Positions 47,051 through 58,378 are shown, counted from the stretch's first letter. The stretch is 64,000 nucleotides of DNA from Hyparrhenia diplandra (GCA_015847255.1 JADLZK010005495.1:186001-250000), one strand, 5' to 3'. Notes: generated from the letters alone by a model not told the origin. Numbers and translations are program-made.

Positions 47051-47058
47051 GTGCGGCG

Positions 47059-47253
47059 TAGCCCTTCCCATCGAAGCCAGAGAGCGAAGCTAATGAACTT
47101 GAGGTCTGGCAATCCAAGGTCACCTAAGTCACGGGGCGAACAAACCACCGGTCATGCAACTCGGCACTTGCCGCTTGCAATAGAGTCCGTGCCGACCCCC
47201 AAAGAGAGGCACATCTTCTCTTGTGGATCTCCTCAATGGCCTAGTGGGACAGC
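47059..47253 (-). mobile_element. LINE fragment, middle part
   Basis: The minus-strand frame reads WAIEEIHKR, then VAWPVVCSPRDLGDLGLPDL, equivalent to the conserved W..V..PK..GGLG..D motif after the RT thumb in plant LINE ORF2. It is continuous with 42315-43004 across the hAT and with 48232-49600 across a solo LTR. Confidence 0.75.
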
Positions 47254-48226
47254 TGAAAGGTCCTAATGGCTAGAGGGGGGTGAATAGCCTATTAAAAATT
47301 CTACAAACAACACTAAGCAAGGCGGTTAGTAAATAAGACGGCGTAGCAAATAAGCAAATGCTTCAAGCTAATTATGCAAGCCTCCTAGCAATTCTAGCAA
47401 TTCTAATATCTCTAATCACAAACAATGTCTAGGTTGCTAAGTTACTCCTAGGTGGACAAGAAATGCTAACTAGGATTACCACTAGGAGCTAACAAGGCTA
47501 AACAAGCTACTCAAGCTACCAAGCTAAGCACCCTAACAAGATATACTACCAAGGTAATGCAAAGAGATGCTTAGGATACAATACCACCGGTGTAGTGTCG
47601 AGGTTGAAGCCAATCATCGTGTACAAGAAATCTCCAACGAGCTAGCACACAAGACACGATGATTTTTCACCGAGGTTCACGTGCTTGCCGGCACGCTAGT
47701 CCCCGTTGTGGCGACACACCCACTTGATGGTTGCTAAGCTTAATGGCGGTGCCAAATCCCGGTGGGAGCTCAAGCACACCAATCACAAGAGGGGGCCAAA
47801 CAAGCCACGAGCAATCCACTAGTGCTCCTTTCGCGAATCTCCCACGGGGTAAGGAACGACCCCTCACAAACCACCGGTGTGGCCTCGAACAAGCTCTAAT
47901 CGAGCTCAACACCGCCTCTTGCTCCAAAGGATTGTCGTGGCATCCCCTCTTGATAGTCGGCTATCTACCCTATAATGTGATCACACGCTCTATCGTGTCT
48001 TGATCACCGAAAGGAAAACCCTATCAAGATACCTTTGCCTTGATCTCCCGGGTTTCTCTCAAGCCGATCACTGAGCTTGACGATCCATCAAGTCCACCGA
48101 CATTGTCCATGTTCATGATCATCATGCTCCACGTCATCCACCTAATCCTATCTCAAGTCATCACTTAGAGCAAAGGATTAGTCCACAAGTGTGTCATCAA
48201 TTTCCAAAACCAAACATGAGATTTCA
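47254..48226. mobile_element. 973-bp solo LTR
   Basis: Starts TGAAAGGTCCTAATGGC and ends ATGAGATTTCA (inverted TGAAA/TTTCA, TG...CA). The 5-bp duplication ACAGC lies at 47249-47253 and 48227-48231. It interrupts the LINE reading. No internal region is present. Confidence 0.82.
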
Positions 48227-48231
48227 ACAGC

Positions 48232-49600
48232 ATGCAGCAGATGGAAACATGGGCCGAGATGATAGGGTGGACTGTGTGAGTGTGGCCCGCCCCATAGTGG
48301 TGAGAATTCCGGCCCTCCAAGTCGAAATTCGGGCTGCAACCGAGTCCACCGTGAGCCTATTCATGATTCCGGTCGAGCTTAGAAGGCAACAGAGGTGCCC
48401 CAAGATACTTTATGGGGAAGGGCTACAAACGACATGGGAACGCACCCGCATCACGACCACCTTGTCCTCGAAGCAACAAATTGGCATGATCATGCATTTC
48501 TCGGGTTGGTGGCCTGCCCAGACGAGCCAATGAAGAGGCCAAGAATCAGTTGAATGCAAGAGAAGTCCATAGCATTGGGAGCCAGAAAGATATCCAAGTC
48601 ATCAGCGTATAGGGATGCTCGGTACTTGAGGACCACCGGCAGGGGGGGTCAGCTGGCCCCGGCGACCGCTTCAAAAAATCAACGCGCTAAGGACCTCCAT
48701 GACAATGACAAAGAGGAAGGGCGATAGCGGGTCACCCTGGCAGAGTCCACATGCATGGAGGATACAGTGGCCTGGGCGACCGTTCACTAGCACCTTGGTG
48801 CTCGCTCAGCATGGCCAATTTCCAATCCCGCCATCGTCAAGGAAAACCCATGTGCTCTAGCACCTCATCAAGTAGGAACGGCCAGACAACTATGTCGAAG
48901 CCCTTGGCGAGATCGACCTCTAGCAGGACCATAGGCGTGCAGCGGGCGTGCAACCACCGGTAAGTGAGTTGAACCGTGCGGAAGTTCTCATGAATCCTTC
49001 TCACATGGATGAAGGTTGTTTGGTTGATCTTGATTAGCTCGCCAGCCTCGGTGCCAGGCGGAGCGCTAACCCTTTGCCAAACATCTTCCCCACGGAGTGT
49101 ATGAGGTTGATCGGCCTATAGTCCCTGAGACCCATGAGCGCTTGGGTTGTGAAGGAGTACCATGATCACCTAATTGAGGTGGTGGGAGTTCCTGAAATTC
49201 ATACCCCAAAACAACTGGAACATTCGGACGATGTCCAGACCATCCACCTCCCAGGTCGCCCTGAAGAAGCAACCACTAAGGCCATCGGGCCCAGGGGCGT
49301 TGTTAGTCGGCGTCTCCTTGATCATCGTAGCCACGTCGTCGCAGAGAATGGAAGCACCAAGTCGCTCTGGTCCAGTTGCGACAGGTCCAGCTACGCCAGG
49401 TCATTCCTATGCATCTTGATGAATGGCGTGCCAGTCCGTTGTAGTACAAGTACACAACCTTAGCTTTAGCCTCTTCTTCCGTGAACGCTTGGCCATTGTG
49501 AGCGATGGCTAGAAGGTGGTTTTTTCCTCTGCCGATGGCATGCCTGGAGATGGAAGTACTTAGTGCAAGCATCCCCCTCACGCAGGTGCTTTGTGCGTGC
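48232..49600 (-). mobile_element. LINE fragment with reverse transcriptase domain
   Basis: Minus-strand reading gives EEEAKAKVVYLYYNGL (5' side), VLLEVDLAKGFDIVVWPFLL (RT palm), SLYADDLDIFL (the YADD catalytic box, about 48610), then VDSVAARISTWRAGILTTMG. Frameshifts and stops are frequent, so it is dead. With 47059-47253 and 42315-43004 it forms one LINE read right to left. The 5' end near 49600 is approximate. Confidence 0.8.
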
Positions 49601-50015
49601 TAGTGTCGTTGAATGTGTGAGTGAGAAAAATTAAACAAATTTGAAGAAATTTAAGGCTTTGATAAGACTTAGAGGATATGGAGGGTCGTTTTAGTGTGGT
49701 TTGGTATAATTTGGACTGAAAAGTTAATTTAATTAAAAATTTTGTTGATTGATATAAACAAAGTGGGCACATCAGGGAGCATGAATGGTGTCGATTCAAT
49801 ATAAAGTACAAATTTATCAAACTATAGTCGATTCTCGTTTATTTTTTTAATCAAATTGTAGCCAAAATTCAGCTAATTAAATCCTTTGAGCTAAATAGAA
49901 ATATTTTGACTGGTCAGATTAAGTGAATCGCTATACGAAATCATAAATCATAAATAGCATGCACTCTAAATAAGACGAGGAGTTAATCTCAAAAAAAAAA
50001 AAAAAAAAAAAAAAG
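49601..50015. other. Cluster DNA upstream of copy C, with a 24-A run
   Basis: 49810-49985 is the counterpart of the DNA at 10640-10705 plus 14195-14270 upstream of B (CAAATTGTAGCCAAAATTCAGC; AAGTGAATCGC; ATGCACTCTAAATAAGAC). An uninterrupted A run (49991-50014) lies just before the leader. Confidence 0.5.
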
Positions 50016-50347
50016 ACGACGAGGAGTTGGCTAGTGAGAACCGAGAAGCCGCCTCAACAAAGACTGCACGAGTATAAACCGGGATGCAGGCCAGTAGGAA
50101 TATATTGCCTGCTGGCTCTTCGAGTTCCATCTTCTATGAAGACGAGGAGTTGGTTAGTGAGAACCGAGAAGCCGCCTCGTTTAACTAAAACTGCACGAGT
50201 ACATAGACCCCGGGGTGCAGGCCAGTAGGAAATATATTGCCTGCTGGCTCTCCGAGTTCCATCTTCTATGATCGCAGCCGTTCCTCTCTTTGGCAAGTGT
50301 CAGCCATAGAAGCAAATCATCTTGCGGAGAACCACAGTTGATTTGGT
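50016..50347 (+). promoter_or_regulatory. Leader of copy C with a tandem 125-130-bp duplication
   Basis: Units 50016-50139 and 50140-50271 both run from ACGAGGAGTTGG through GTGAGAACCGAGAAGCCGCC to GAGTTCCATCTTCTATGA. Copy D has a single unit (56387-56525). A leader segment ending AGCAAATCATCTTGCGGAGAA is shared by C and D. Confidence 0.7.
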
Positions 50348-52125
50348 ATGTCTTTCGCCGGCGTATCTTTCATCAGCGGCGGCGGACTATCGACGCCAAG
50401 ACCGTGATCGACGCCATTTACCCCAACCACCGCCGCCGCCACCACCACCACCACCACCACCGTCACCGACAGCGGCTACTACCTCCTTGTGGTCGACAGG
50501 TACTCGCGCACCAAAGAGACCACCCCGAACGGCGACTGGATAGAATCTCCCCCCTTCAGAGTCTGCGGCCATCGCTGGCGTATCCAGTACTCCCCCAACG
50601 GCAGATGCTCCGATGCGGCTGACTACATATCTCTTCATCTCTTACTTGATGATGACAACATCGCAGAGACTGTGACTGTGCAGTTCGATTTCAGTTTGGT
50701 TGACAAGGCTGAGAAGCAACTGCCATCGAACATCCAAGAAATCGAAGTGAATAACTTCAGTAAAGAGAGTTTTTGTGTTGGGGTTACGATCATTTCATCA
50801 AAAGAGAGGACCTGGAGAAATCGGTACATCTCAAGGACGACAGTCTTACAATAAAGTGTGACATTATGGTCACCAAGGATGTCGATAGTACTGGAGCCAA
50901 CACTGCCCCTTTCGTGGTGGTGCCAGCATCTGACATGCACCAGCATCTCAGCAAGCTTCTGCAGTGTGCAGCGGGGTCCGATGTGACCTTCGAGATTGGC
51001 GGCGAAATCCTTGCTGCACACCGGTGCGTGCTGACCTGCAGGTCGACGGTCTTCAAGGGGCTGCTTCTTGGCTCGATGAATGAGGGCACGACGGCTGGTG
51101 TCGTATCCATAGACGACATGGAGGCACGAGTGTTCAAGCTCCTGCTTGGGTTCATTTACAGTGACTCGGTGCTGGAGATGGAGGGAGAAGACAACGACGT
51201 CATGTGGCAGCACTTGCTTGCGGCAGCAGATAGGTATGATCTCCTGAGGCTGAGGCTGATCTGTGAGCAGAAGTTGTGTACATACATCAACACATCTACA
51301 GCAGCAACAATTCTTGCGTTAGCTGAGCGGCACCATTGCCAAGGGCTCAAGGATGCTTGCTTCGACTTCCTTATTAGGGCTGATGCCAATCTGGAGGAGG
51401 TACTGGCGCTCGGTGGCTTGGACAGTATAGCCAGCACCTTCCCTTTAGTCCTCAAAGAGCTCATTGCTGCCAAGCTTGTGTCATCTAAGAAGGCTAAGAT
51501 TGATGCGGACACAACATTCGTCGTGGTGCCGGCATCTGATATGAACCAGCATTTCACTCAGCTCCTCCAAAGTGGTGAAGCCACCGATGTGGTATTCGAG
51601 GTCAGCGGCGAGAAGATACACGCACACCGTTGCGTGCTTGCTGCTAGATCTGCAGTATTCAGGGCCGAGCTTTTTGGCCCCATGAAGGAGGGTACCACCA
51701 CAGGTGTCATACACATAGATGATATGGAAGCAAGAGTGTTCAAGTTGATGCGTAATTTCATTTACAGTGACTCAATGCCAGAAATTGGCAAAGATGCCGA
51801 GGAGTATGATGGTGAGGACGATGTAGAAGTGATGTGGCAGCACTTGCTTATGGCGGCAGATAGATACGATCTCCAGAGGTTGAAGCTGATGTGTGAAAGC
51901 AAGTTGTGTGCGTACATCAACGTGAGCAGGGTGGCGACCATCCTTGAGCTAGCTGAGCAGCGTCATTGCCAGGGGCTCAAGCAAGCTTGCATGGACTTTC
52001 TGAACTTCCCTCCTAATCTTGAACAAGTCATGGCAACAGGTGGCCTTAACCACCTGAGTAGTAGCTGTCCCTCCGTGCTGATAGATCTCATTGCCAAGAT
52101 TGCACATCTAAAGCCTGATAACTAA
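50348..52125 (+). pseudogene. MATH-BTB-BTB copy C, broken in the N-terminal third
   Basis: It has the same architecture as B. ATG 50348 gives MSFAGVSFISGGGLSTPRP and then TGA (50405-50407), which lies inside an 18-bp insertion relative to A and B that duplicates TCGACGCCA. Downstream the frame continues through poly-threonine (seven Thr) into GYYLLVVDRYSRTKE, then shifts at about 50775 (SFCVG instead of SFCWGYDHF; a 2-base gain or 1-base loss). From there both BTB units and both tails read open to TAA 52125 (450 codons). The MATH domain is therefore lost from any single product. An N-terminally shortened BTB-BTB protein is conceivable but unsupported. Confidence 0.88.
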
Positions 52126-53000
52126 CGAACTCTAATTGGTATGTACTATATAGTACACTTCAAAATATATGAGTATGTTATGGATTACAATTTTCTGCTA
52201 ATATATATGCTCGATGTTATGTAGTATCATTATTTTTCGGCGAAGTTCATTTCCTTACCTTCTGATATGCAGGACAGAGTAAGCTGCATCTACTCTGAGG
52301 AGATTACCAAATGTCGATCATGGTACCAAAGGATGGTAATGGCTGGTTCTAGCTTCCTAGTTCCTTGTCTTCTACCGAAGCATGTCATTTTTATTATCAG
52401 TTGCACTTAAGATCGTTTAGATTGTACCTGTTTTCTAGCTTCCTAGTTCCTTGTTTTCTACCGAAGCCTGATAAGTAACGAACTCTAATTGGTATGTACT
52501 ATATACCTCAATTTCCCCTCGTTTCCAGCTTTTGTTTCAGTGTCGTGCTATTTTACATGCTGGAACGACTAATCAGAGTGCTGCTGCTGCTGCTGCTGCT
52601 GCTCTCTCTCTCTCTCTCTCTCAGTACCATCTGAGTTAGCAATGCTGATTTAGTTCATTTATCCGCCTCAATGATTAAGTATTAGTATGTAAACATAGTT
52701 GATTTTGGCAATGTTTGGAACAAGTTACCCAAGACTAGCAGTGGAGATTTCGTCCCTAGTGAAGGTTCACTCATATGCGCACCAGCCCTCGGAATTTCGA
52801 AAGAATATATTGCAAGTGTGAACTCTGTTCCTAAATAAATCTATTGCTAGAGTTGTCTTAAGTCAAAATTTGCGAAACCAAATGAAGACATTAAGAAAAT
52901 ATAGTTCATAGTGTACCTGATGATAGTGTCACAGATCTTGATGTTCTTATCATAAGTTCACAGACAGTCTGACACAAGTTTAAACCATATTAGGAACTCT
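52126..53000 (+). repeat. 3' flank of copy C, shared with B and D
   Basis: Contains the putative 3' UTR intron (52139-52272), a local re-duplication of the post-stop sequence (CCTGATAAGTAACGAACTC at 52467), and the far-downstream repeat with TTCATAGTGTACCTGATGAT (52902). Confidence 0.75.
52578..52622 (+). repeat. GCT/CT microsatellite
   Basis: About seven GCT units followed by about nine CT units. The tract is shorter at the equivalent sites after B (about 17304-17328) and D (about 58759-58785), so it has expanded in C. Confidence 0.9.
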
Positions 53001-53700
53001 CTGTAGTAGCCGGGCGTATGCCGTCATTCATGGACCAGATGAATCACGCATGATGGTGTGCAAAGAAAAGGACATGCAGGTCATGATGCGTAAAAGGTAC
53101 ATCTATCATGAAATTGACCAAACTACTAAAAAAACTACAGGCTGAGTTTCTACAGCTAGCTAGTGAAAAAAAAAATGATTAAATCTTAGTTGAGAGCAAG
53201 GAATGATCACATAAACACACCAACACAGGGAAATTAATATGCTGGATGCATAGATAATAAACTAGCATGAATGTCGGTAATCTATCATTGAACACTGGCT
53301 ATGTCAACTTTATTACATTACATAGGTCTAGTATTTTGATTAGGCTATTCTATTTTTTTTGCACTCAACAAATGTACTAAAAATCCAGCATGTATTGGAT
53401 CCACCATCATGGGACTAAAGATCGTCCCTAATGCCTTTGGTAGATGAATGGAATCGATTGCAAAAGCATAATAAATGAATTCACCGGCAACCTGCATTTC
53501 CAAAGCAGCTCATTGGAGAGGGCATCGATTCTCATCCTGGACCTCGCCGCCTGCAGCACAACTCAAAAATCTCTTCTAGATCCAGCAAACACAACACAAC
53601 AGAGGGAAAGAAGAGGATGAGCGGAGGGGCGACAAACACATCAGTAGCTAGATCCACGGGAACACTGACACTGGTGCTCTCCTTGGATCACCGCTGTGCT
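53001..53700. other. No gene recognised
   Basis: AT-rich DNA after the shared flank of copy C; nothing coding. Confidence 0.35.
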
Positions 53701-53703
53701 TTA

Positions 53704-54161
53704 GACTATCCGCACTCACGCTCCTCTATTTACTTACTCTATACATCCTGGTGATCAAGATTTCTTCCTTTACGGTGATTTCTCTGCACTCATCTCTCCT
53801 TTATATCTCCTCTATACCAACAACCATCAGTAGGACCAACTTAAAATTTTATCTAAATATATCCATGTGAGATCTAGTTTTGAAGAATTTATTGAAACAA
53901 ATTTAATGGTGCAATCGGATTTTAATTTGTTTTTTTTATTTTGTGAGTTATAGCGTATTTTAGGTAGTTAAAACTGTGGGGCCCGTGCCTGGGCCACTTT
54001 GCTCTCTTCTCTCTCCGCGCTCTGTCTAGTAACTTCCGTACGCACGGGCAGAAGTCTGGCTGTCCCGGGACGGTAGCGTGTCCATGCAGTACGCCGCTGC
54101 AGGGATTTTTACGCCAAAGAGGTACTGGAGGAGACGCTTGCGTAGCCCAGTGCATATGGTC
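53704..54161. mobile_element. Tourist-like MITE (458 bp)
   Basis: TTA flanks both sides (53701-53703; 54162-54164). The ends GACTATCCGCACT and AGTGCATATGGTC are inverted with 10 of 13 bases matching. No coding sequence. TTA duplication and size fit PIF/Harbinger MITEs. Confidence 0.6.
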
Positions 54162-54164
54162 TTA

Positions 54165-54680
54165 GGTGCTCGTGTACCGGCGTACGTGGCTCAGCCCCCA
54201 TGGGACTTCACCTGCGCCCCTGCCCAGCTGGTTCGAAGCAGACAGAAGCCCAAAGCGTCGTAGCGCTATGGGCAGAGCAGGTGTGAGCTCAAAAAATCGC
54301 AGAAAATCAACCAGATCAAAAGGAATGCAGGCCCTTCAGTGTTGGATCCATGGAGAACGAAGGGAGATCGAATCCCTCAACTGGGCCGCTCTCCCCAAAG
54401 CACATATTTTGTAGTAGAATACTTGTATAAAAGTATTCTACTCAGGCATGAAGACGAGGCTGCTGCTCAGCCCCTTCGGACTCTCGACCTGGCGGCGGCT
54501 CCGGCTCCCCCACCCTTGCGGCGGTGGAGGCTGCGCAGGAAGACGAGCACTCGCCCGCCACGCTGGAGCTTGGGGACGGCTCCACCGTCCGCTGCTTCTT
54601 ACTTTGCTCGCCCGAGAGCGAGTCGCCAACGCCCGTGGAGGCGAGGGTTGGGGCCCGGTGATCGTCGCCACAGCGCAGAA
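54165..54680. other. No gene recognised
   Basis: Contains a short hairpin ACTTGTATAAAAGTATTCTA (54421-54440) and GC-rich sequence from 54470; no supported gene. Confidence 0.3.
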
Positions 54681-56081
54681 GAGAAATTGGCTATTTTGCC
54701 GGCGGCAAGAGCGGGTTTCGTTAGAATGCCATTAAGTTTTTGGGCCCCATTTCGTTTGCCCTTCCCAAAGTTGGCGGTCCCGCTAAAATGCCTTGCTGAC
54801 CAAATGTCCCTGTTTAGGCCATCTTTATTTCCCGTTCTACCCTTCTTTCTTCTTCCTTTTATTTTCACGGTCACGGTAGGATTCACGGCAACGACAAAAC
54901 CTTATCCTCTCGCTCTCTCCTCGTTCACCCAGACGCATCTAGCCACGCCCGGCCGTCCATGGCGGTCGGCGCCGCCGCCCGGCCCGTCCGCGTAGTCGCC
55001 GCCGCACCGGCTCCGCGTCAAGGCCGCTGGCAGCGGCCGCCCGTCCGTCCGCGCGCCGTCGAGCACCTCCCTCGCGTGCGGGCCTTGGCGAGTGTCCACG
55101 CCCGAGACGTGATCAGCACGGGCGGTGGCGCCGACATGTCAGCCGCGCGCCGCCGCTCATGATCTCCAACAGCAGCACGCCGGCATCGACCTCGCCCGGC
55201 GCCTCCGGCGCCACGGCAGCCACGCCTCGTCGCGGCGGCGTCCATGGCCTGCATCGAGAACTTCACGGACCTCATCTTCGCCGTGCGGCGAGCCTCTTTG
55301 GCTCCTCCCCGGTGCGGAATGCTTCCCGCACCCGAGCCAGTTCGCCATCACCCGTCCCCATTTGCGCCGTCGTCTCCACCACGGCGGCAGCGTCGAGGTG
55401 TGCGACTACCCCTCACGGCTCCTCGCGCGAGGCCGAAGTCCGCCACGCGCGCAGCTCGCCGTCGAGCGAGTGATGTTGGTCGCCTTGATGTCCCGGTGGT
55501 AAATTGCGGCTTGACGTCGTAATGGACATACTCGAGAGTCGAGACCCCTCGCGACGTCCATGATGATGCTCCGGGTCCAAGTCAACGGGGGCCGCGGCGC
55601 CGCCGCTTCCCTCCCTCGTCTCGGAAGATGAAGTGCATGAGCACGCCGTTAGGCATGAAGTCGTGAGACGAGGAACCTCGCTTCCCTTCCGCGCCAGTTC
55701 GCGCCCCAAAGACTCGGCGGCGGCGGCGACGCCCGGGCACGCACGGGTCGGTGATGACGTTATCGGGCGCGGCCGACAGAGCGGCGGCGGCGGCGACCAG
55801 CCACGAACGGACGGGCAGCTCGAGGTTAGAGCCAGGAGCGTGCGAATGGGAGATGGTGTGAATGAGCCCCGCGACCGTGACCGGTCTCCCGTGACCGTGA
55901 AAACGAACGAAGAAAAGCAGAAGGGCAAAACGGGAAAGAATGAAAGCCTAAACACCTTATTTGGTCGCCGAGCATTTTAGCGAGAGTGCGACGCTTGAGA
56001 AGGGCAAACGGGCGAAGCCCAAAATCTTAATGGCATTCTGACGAAACCCGTTCTTGGCGCTGGCAAAATAGCCAATTTCTC
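54681..56081. mobile_element. Pack-MULE with about 260-bp terminal inverted repeats
   Basis: 54681 onward (GAGAAATTGGCTATTTTGCC...) is mirrored by the sequence ending at 56081. The outer 65 bp match at about 90 percent, and similarity extends through TTTCACGGTCACGG on each side. The flanks AGCGCAGAA and CGTGCACAA agree at 6 of 9 positions, a worn 9-bp duplication. No MuDR transposase. The interior carries a kinase-like fragment on the minus strand. Confidence 0.8.
55140..55670 (-). pseudogene. Captured receptor-like kinase fragment inside the Pack-MULE
   Basis: Minus-strand reading gives DFMPNGVLMHFIFRDE (hinge region, 55660-55613), then AAIYHRDIKATNIT (catalytic loop), VADFGLARE (DFG motif) after a frame change, and VLLLEIMSG about 250 bp on. 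These are kinase subdomains V-IX in correct order, separated by frameshifts. It resembles plant receptor-like kinases but is too broken to place. Its GC-richness fits gene capture by a Pack-MULE. Confidence 0.65.
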
Positions 56082-56386
56082 CGTGCACAATCGGAGCGGC
56101 ACTTCATGGCCGGATTCAGGGGCGCAGTCTGCTGGGCTTCGATCATCGATGGGAAGGAAAAGGGACATGAACAGTAGCGGGAGTTAATAAAGCTAAGCTG
56201 TGACGACAGGCAAAATCGGAACGGGAACCGAAAACGGGATTGCTGATGGGACCAAATGACCACGCTAATATGTACAGCAAAAACTGTAGCAACAAAGAAG
56301 GCCCTGATGGCACACGAATGTCAAAGATGTACGAACGGTGCATAAAGGGTGGGCTACCTGCCCCCTGGGGCACCGCGACATTCGGC
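56082..56386. other. No gene recognised
   Basis: The interval between the Pack-MULE and the leader of copy D; no coding or repeat structure is assigned. Confidence 0.35.
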
Positions 56387-56614
56387 GGAGTCGGTTAGTG
56401 AGAACCGAGAAGCCGCCTCGTTTAACTAAGACTGCACGAGTATACATAGATCGACCGGGCGGGGTGCAGGCCAGTAGAAAATACGGAGTATATTGCCTGA
56501 TGGTTCTCCGAGTTCCATCTTGTATGATCGCAGTCGTTCCTCTCTTTGGCAAGTGTCAGCAATAGAAGCAAATCATCTTGCGGAGAATCACAGTTGATTG
56601 TTGATTCGATCGGT
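56387..56614 (+). promoter_or_regulatory. 5' leader of MATH-BTB-BTB copy D
   Basis: A single copy of the unit duplicated in C (GTGAGAACCGAGAAGCCGCC at 56399) followed by the shared AGCAAATCATCTTGCGGAGAA, directly before ATG 56615. C and D are thus closer to each other than to A and B at the 5' end. Confidence 0.6.
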
Positions 56615-58378
56615 ATGTCTTTCGGCGGCGTATCTTTCATCAGCGGCGGCGGCGGGCGGACTATCGACGACGCCATCTACCCCAGCCACCGCCACCGCCA
56701 CCGCCGTCACTGACAGCGGCTACCACCTGCTTGTGGTCGACGGGTACTCGCGCACCAAAGAGTCCACCCCGAACGGCGACTGTGTAAAATCTTCCCCTTT
56801 CACAGTCTGCGGCCATCGCTGGCGTATCCGGTACTACCCCAACGGCAGAAATCCTGAGGTGGCTGATTACATATCCCTCCGTCTCTTACTTGATGATGAC
56901 AACGTTGCAGAGACTGTGAAGGTGCAGTTCCGTTTCTGTTTCATTGACAAGGCTGACAAGCAACTTCCATCAAACATCCATGAAATCGAAGTGACTAACT
57001 TCAGTAACAAGAACTTGTCTTGGGGTTACAATACTTTCATGAAAAGAGATGAACTGGAGAAATCGGCACATCTTAAGGACGACAGCCTCATCATAAAGTG
57101 TGACATCGTCGTCATCAAGGATGTCCATCTCCATACTTCTGGAGCCAACACTGCGCAATTGGTGGTGATGCCAGCATCAGATATGCACCAACATCTCAAC
57201 AGTCTCCTTGAGTCTATGGAGGGGTTCGACGTGACCTTCGAGATCGGTGGAGAGATCTTCGCTGCACACCGGTGCATACTCGCCTGCAGGTCGACTGTCT
57301 TCAAGGGGCAGCTTCTTGGCTCCATGAATGAGGGCACGACGACAAGTGTTGTGCGCATAGAGAACATGGAGGCGCGAGTGTTCAAGCTCCTCCTTGGGTT
57401 CATTTACAGTGACTCAGTGCCGGAGATGGAGGGAGAAGACAATGATGTCATGTGGCAGCACTTGCTTGTGGCAGCAGATAGGTATGATCTCCTGAGGCTG
57501 AGGCTGATCTGTGAGCAGAAGTTGTGTACATACATCAACACGACTACAACAGCAACGATTCTTGCATTAGCTGAGCGGCACCATGGCCAAGGGCTCAAGG
57601 ATGCTTGCTTGGACTTCCTTATTAGGGCTGATGCCAATCTGGAGGAGGTACTGGCGCTCGGTGGCTTGGACCGTCTAGCTAGCACCTGCCCTTTAGTCCT
57701 CAAAGAGCTCATTGCCAAGCTTGTGTCATCTAAGAAGGCTAAGATTGATGTGGACATAGCATACGTCGTGGTGCCGGCATCTGATATGGACCATCATTTC
57801 ACTCAGCTCCTCCAGAGTGGTGAAGCCACCGATGTGGTATTCGAGGTTAGCGGCGAGAAGATACATGCACACCGTTGCGTGCTTGCCGCTAGATCTGCAG
57901 TATTCAGGGCCGAGCTTTTTGGCCCCATGAAGGAGGGTACCACCACAGGTGTCATACACATAGATGACATGGAATGATGGAAGCAAGAGTGTTCAAGTTG
58001 ATGCTTAGTTTCATTTACAGTGACTCAATGCCAGACATTGGCAAAGAGGCCGAGGAGTATGATGGTGAGGACGATGTAGAAGTGATGTGGCAGCACTTGC
58101 TTATGGCGGCAGATAGATACGATCTCCAGAGGTTGATGCTGATGTGTGAAAGCAAGTTGTGTGTGTACATCAACGTGAGCAGGGTGGCGACCATCCTTGA
58201 GCTAGCTGAGCAGCGTCATTGCCAGGGGCTCAAGCAAGCTTGCATGGACTTTCTGAACTTCCCTCCTAATCTTGAACAAGTCATGGCAGCAGGTGGCCTT
58301 AACCACCTGAGTAGTAGCTGTCCCTCCGTGCTGATAGATCTCATTGCCAAGATTGCACATCTGAAGCCTCATAACTAT
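56615..58378 (+). pseudogene. MATH-BTB-BTB copy D, three lesions
   Basis: The family ATG at 56615 (MSFGGVSFISGGGG) is out of frame with the rest because of an extra base in the GGC run near 56650. From GLSTTPSTPATAT the frame is open through MATH (GYHLLVVDGYSRTKE), BTB1 and half of BTB2. At 57970-57977 an 8-base insertion (ATGGA repeated) gives IDDME followed by TGA; the remainder of BTB2 and the tail continue in another frame. The family stop is mutated to TAT (58376-58378, LKPHNY), so that frame runs on into the 3' flank. Similarity to B and C is otherwise high, so inactivation is recent. Confidence 0.9.

Noticed and set aside
55633..55980. A 115-codon forward frame in the Pack-MULE
   Set aside because: It runs antisense to the kinase fragment and into the terminal inverted repeat.
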